From NCBI GenBank assembly GCA_028280575.1, contig JANQLN010000021.1, positions 35,164-99,163 on the forward strand: 64,000 nt of DNA, given 5' to 3'. The notes beneath the pieces were generated by a model that was not told the DNA's origin, ran no database searches, and was given only the letters and a program-made list of their open reading frames with translations. The position numbers were made by a program, and so were the translations under genes. The stretch is from Clostridia bacterium (GTDB taxonomy: Bacteria > Bacillota > Clostridia > Acetivibrionales > STF1-152). Positions within the stretch are counted from its first letter, which is position 1, and each line of letters opens with the position of its first letter. Positions 63,837-64,000 of the stretch are shown one piece after another.

Positions 63837-64000
63837 TTAAGATTTTCTTAAATCTGTATCCCGGATTGGAAGTTTCACAGTGAACACAGTACGTTCTGCA
63901 CTGCTTTCTGCAGCGATAGTACCGCCGTGTGCCGTGACGATCTCTTTTGCAATCGATAATCCCAGTCCGGCACCGCCTGTTTTACTGGATCGTGAAATAT
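63837..64000 (-). CDS. Sensor histidine kinase, C-terminus only (partial)
   Basis: The last 54 codons, running off the right edge. They contain the G2-box of the ATPase domain: TGGAGLGLSIAKEIVTAHGG, then the closing strands ending TVKLPIRDTDLRKS. The sequence is VanS-like. The remainder and its regulator lie outside the window. The stop is 83 bp upstream of the carboxypeptidase ATG, so the two are probably one operon. Confidence 0.85.
   Translation of the reverse strand, partial: ISRSSKTGGAGLGLSIAKEIVTAHGGTIAAESSAERTVFTVKLPIRDTDLRKS

Overview
The window is low-GC, AT-rich DNA that looks like a Clostridia chromosome, possibly near the Acetivibrio/Ruminiclostridium group (inference). Supporting signs are strong AGGAGG ribosome sites, many TTG starts, clostridial housekeeping blocks (rpsU, recJ-apt-relA-dtd, alaS-HIT, a one-chain purL), a DUF1703-type AAA-ATPase-like gene and EFR1-type ferredoxin. 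I saw no rRNA, tRNA, CRISPR array, prophage or insertion sequence.

Layout. 1-2.1 kb: a lipoprotein binding protein (cut by the edge) and two LplB/LplC-type sugar permeases. 2.2-15.2 kb, all minus strand: GH3 hexosaminidase, homocysteine methyltransferase-like protein, MBL hydrolase, dtd, relA, apt, recJ, a decayed yqeY, rpsU, HIT protein, alaS. 15.5-21.1 kb: AAA-ATPase-like protein, a 20-codon gene stub, AI-2E family transporter, YtxH-like and PRC-barrel proteins, DUF1015 protein.

21.2-40.0 kb is a tightly packed plus-strand exopolysaccharide locus. It holds a PelF-type glycosyltransferase, two DivIVA-like coiled-coil proteins, a PelG-like membrane protein, two paralogous GT-C-like membrane proteins, GT4 and GT2 glycosyltransferases with DUF2304, an ATP-grasp enzyme, a polysaccharide deacetylase, a GH114 hydrolase and a Wzx-type flippase. 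It also holds a membrane GAF-like protein whose HD-GYP domain has lost its metal ligands. I read it as a diverged Pel-like system with PelA split in two and a possible substitute for the PelD receptor. Two sugar-modifying genes (WlbA/WbpD-like) lie just beyond on the minus strand.

42.8-48.5 kb is the most interesting part: a compact RiPP operon encoding a radical SAM/SPASM enzyme, a PqqD-like recognition protein, a lasso-type B2 leader peptidase, an HPr-kinase-like protein, a nucleotidyltransferase and a two-gene ABC exporter. The precursor is absent from the ORF track. I find it on the opposite strand at 48270-48413: 47 residues with the Y-x2-P-x-L...T lasso leader spacing, then a core with CSTC and a DEDEDDDD tail. 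No lasso cyclase is present and the core has no acidic residue at positions 7-9, so the product should not be a lasso peptide. A radical-SAM-modified peptide using lasso leader machinery fits better.

48.5-64 kb: a diaminopimelate-decarboxylase-family enzyme, two half-size TSUP proteins, a MinJ-like PDZ protein, a CDF cation transporter, tRNA nucleotidyltransferase, two FAD oxidoreductase paralogs flanking small genes (including an unlisted 30-residue membrane peptide), purL, an EFR1 ferredoxin behind a near-perfect palindromic operator, a D,D-carboxypeptidase and the C-terminus of a sensor kinase.
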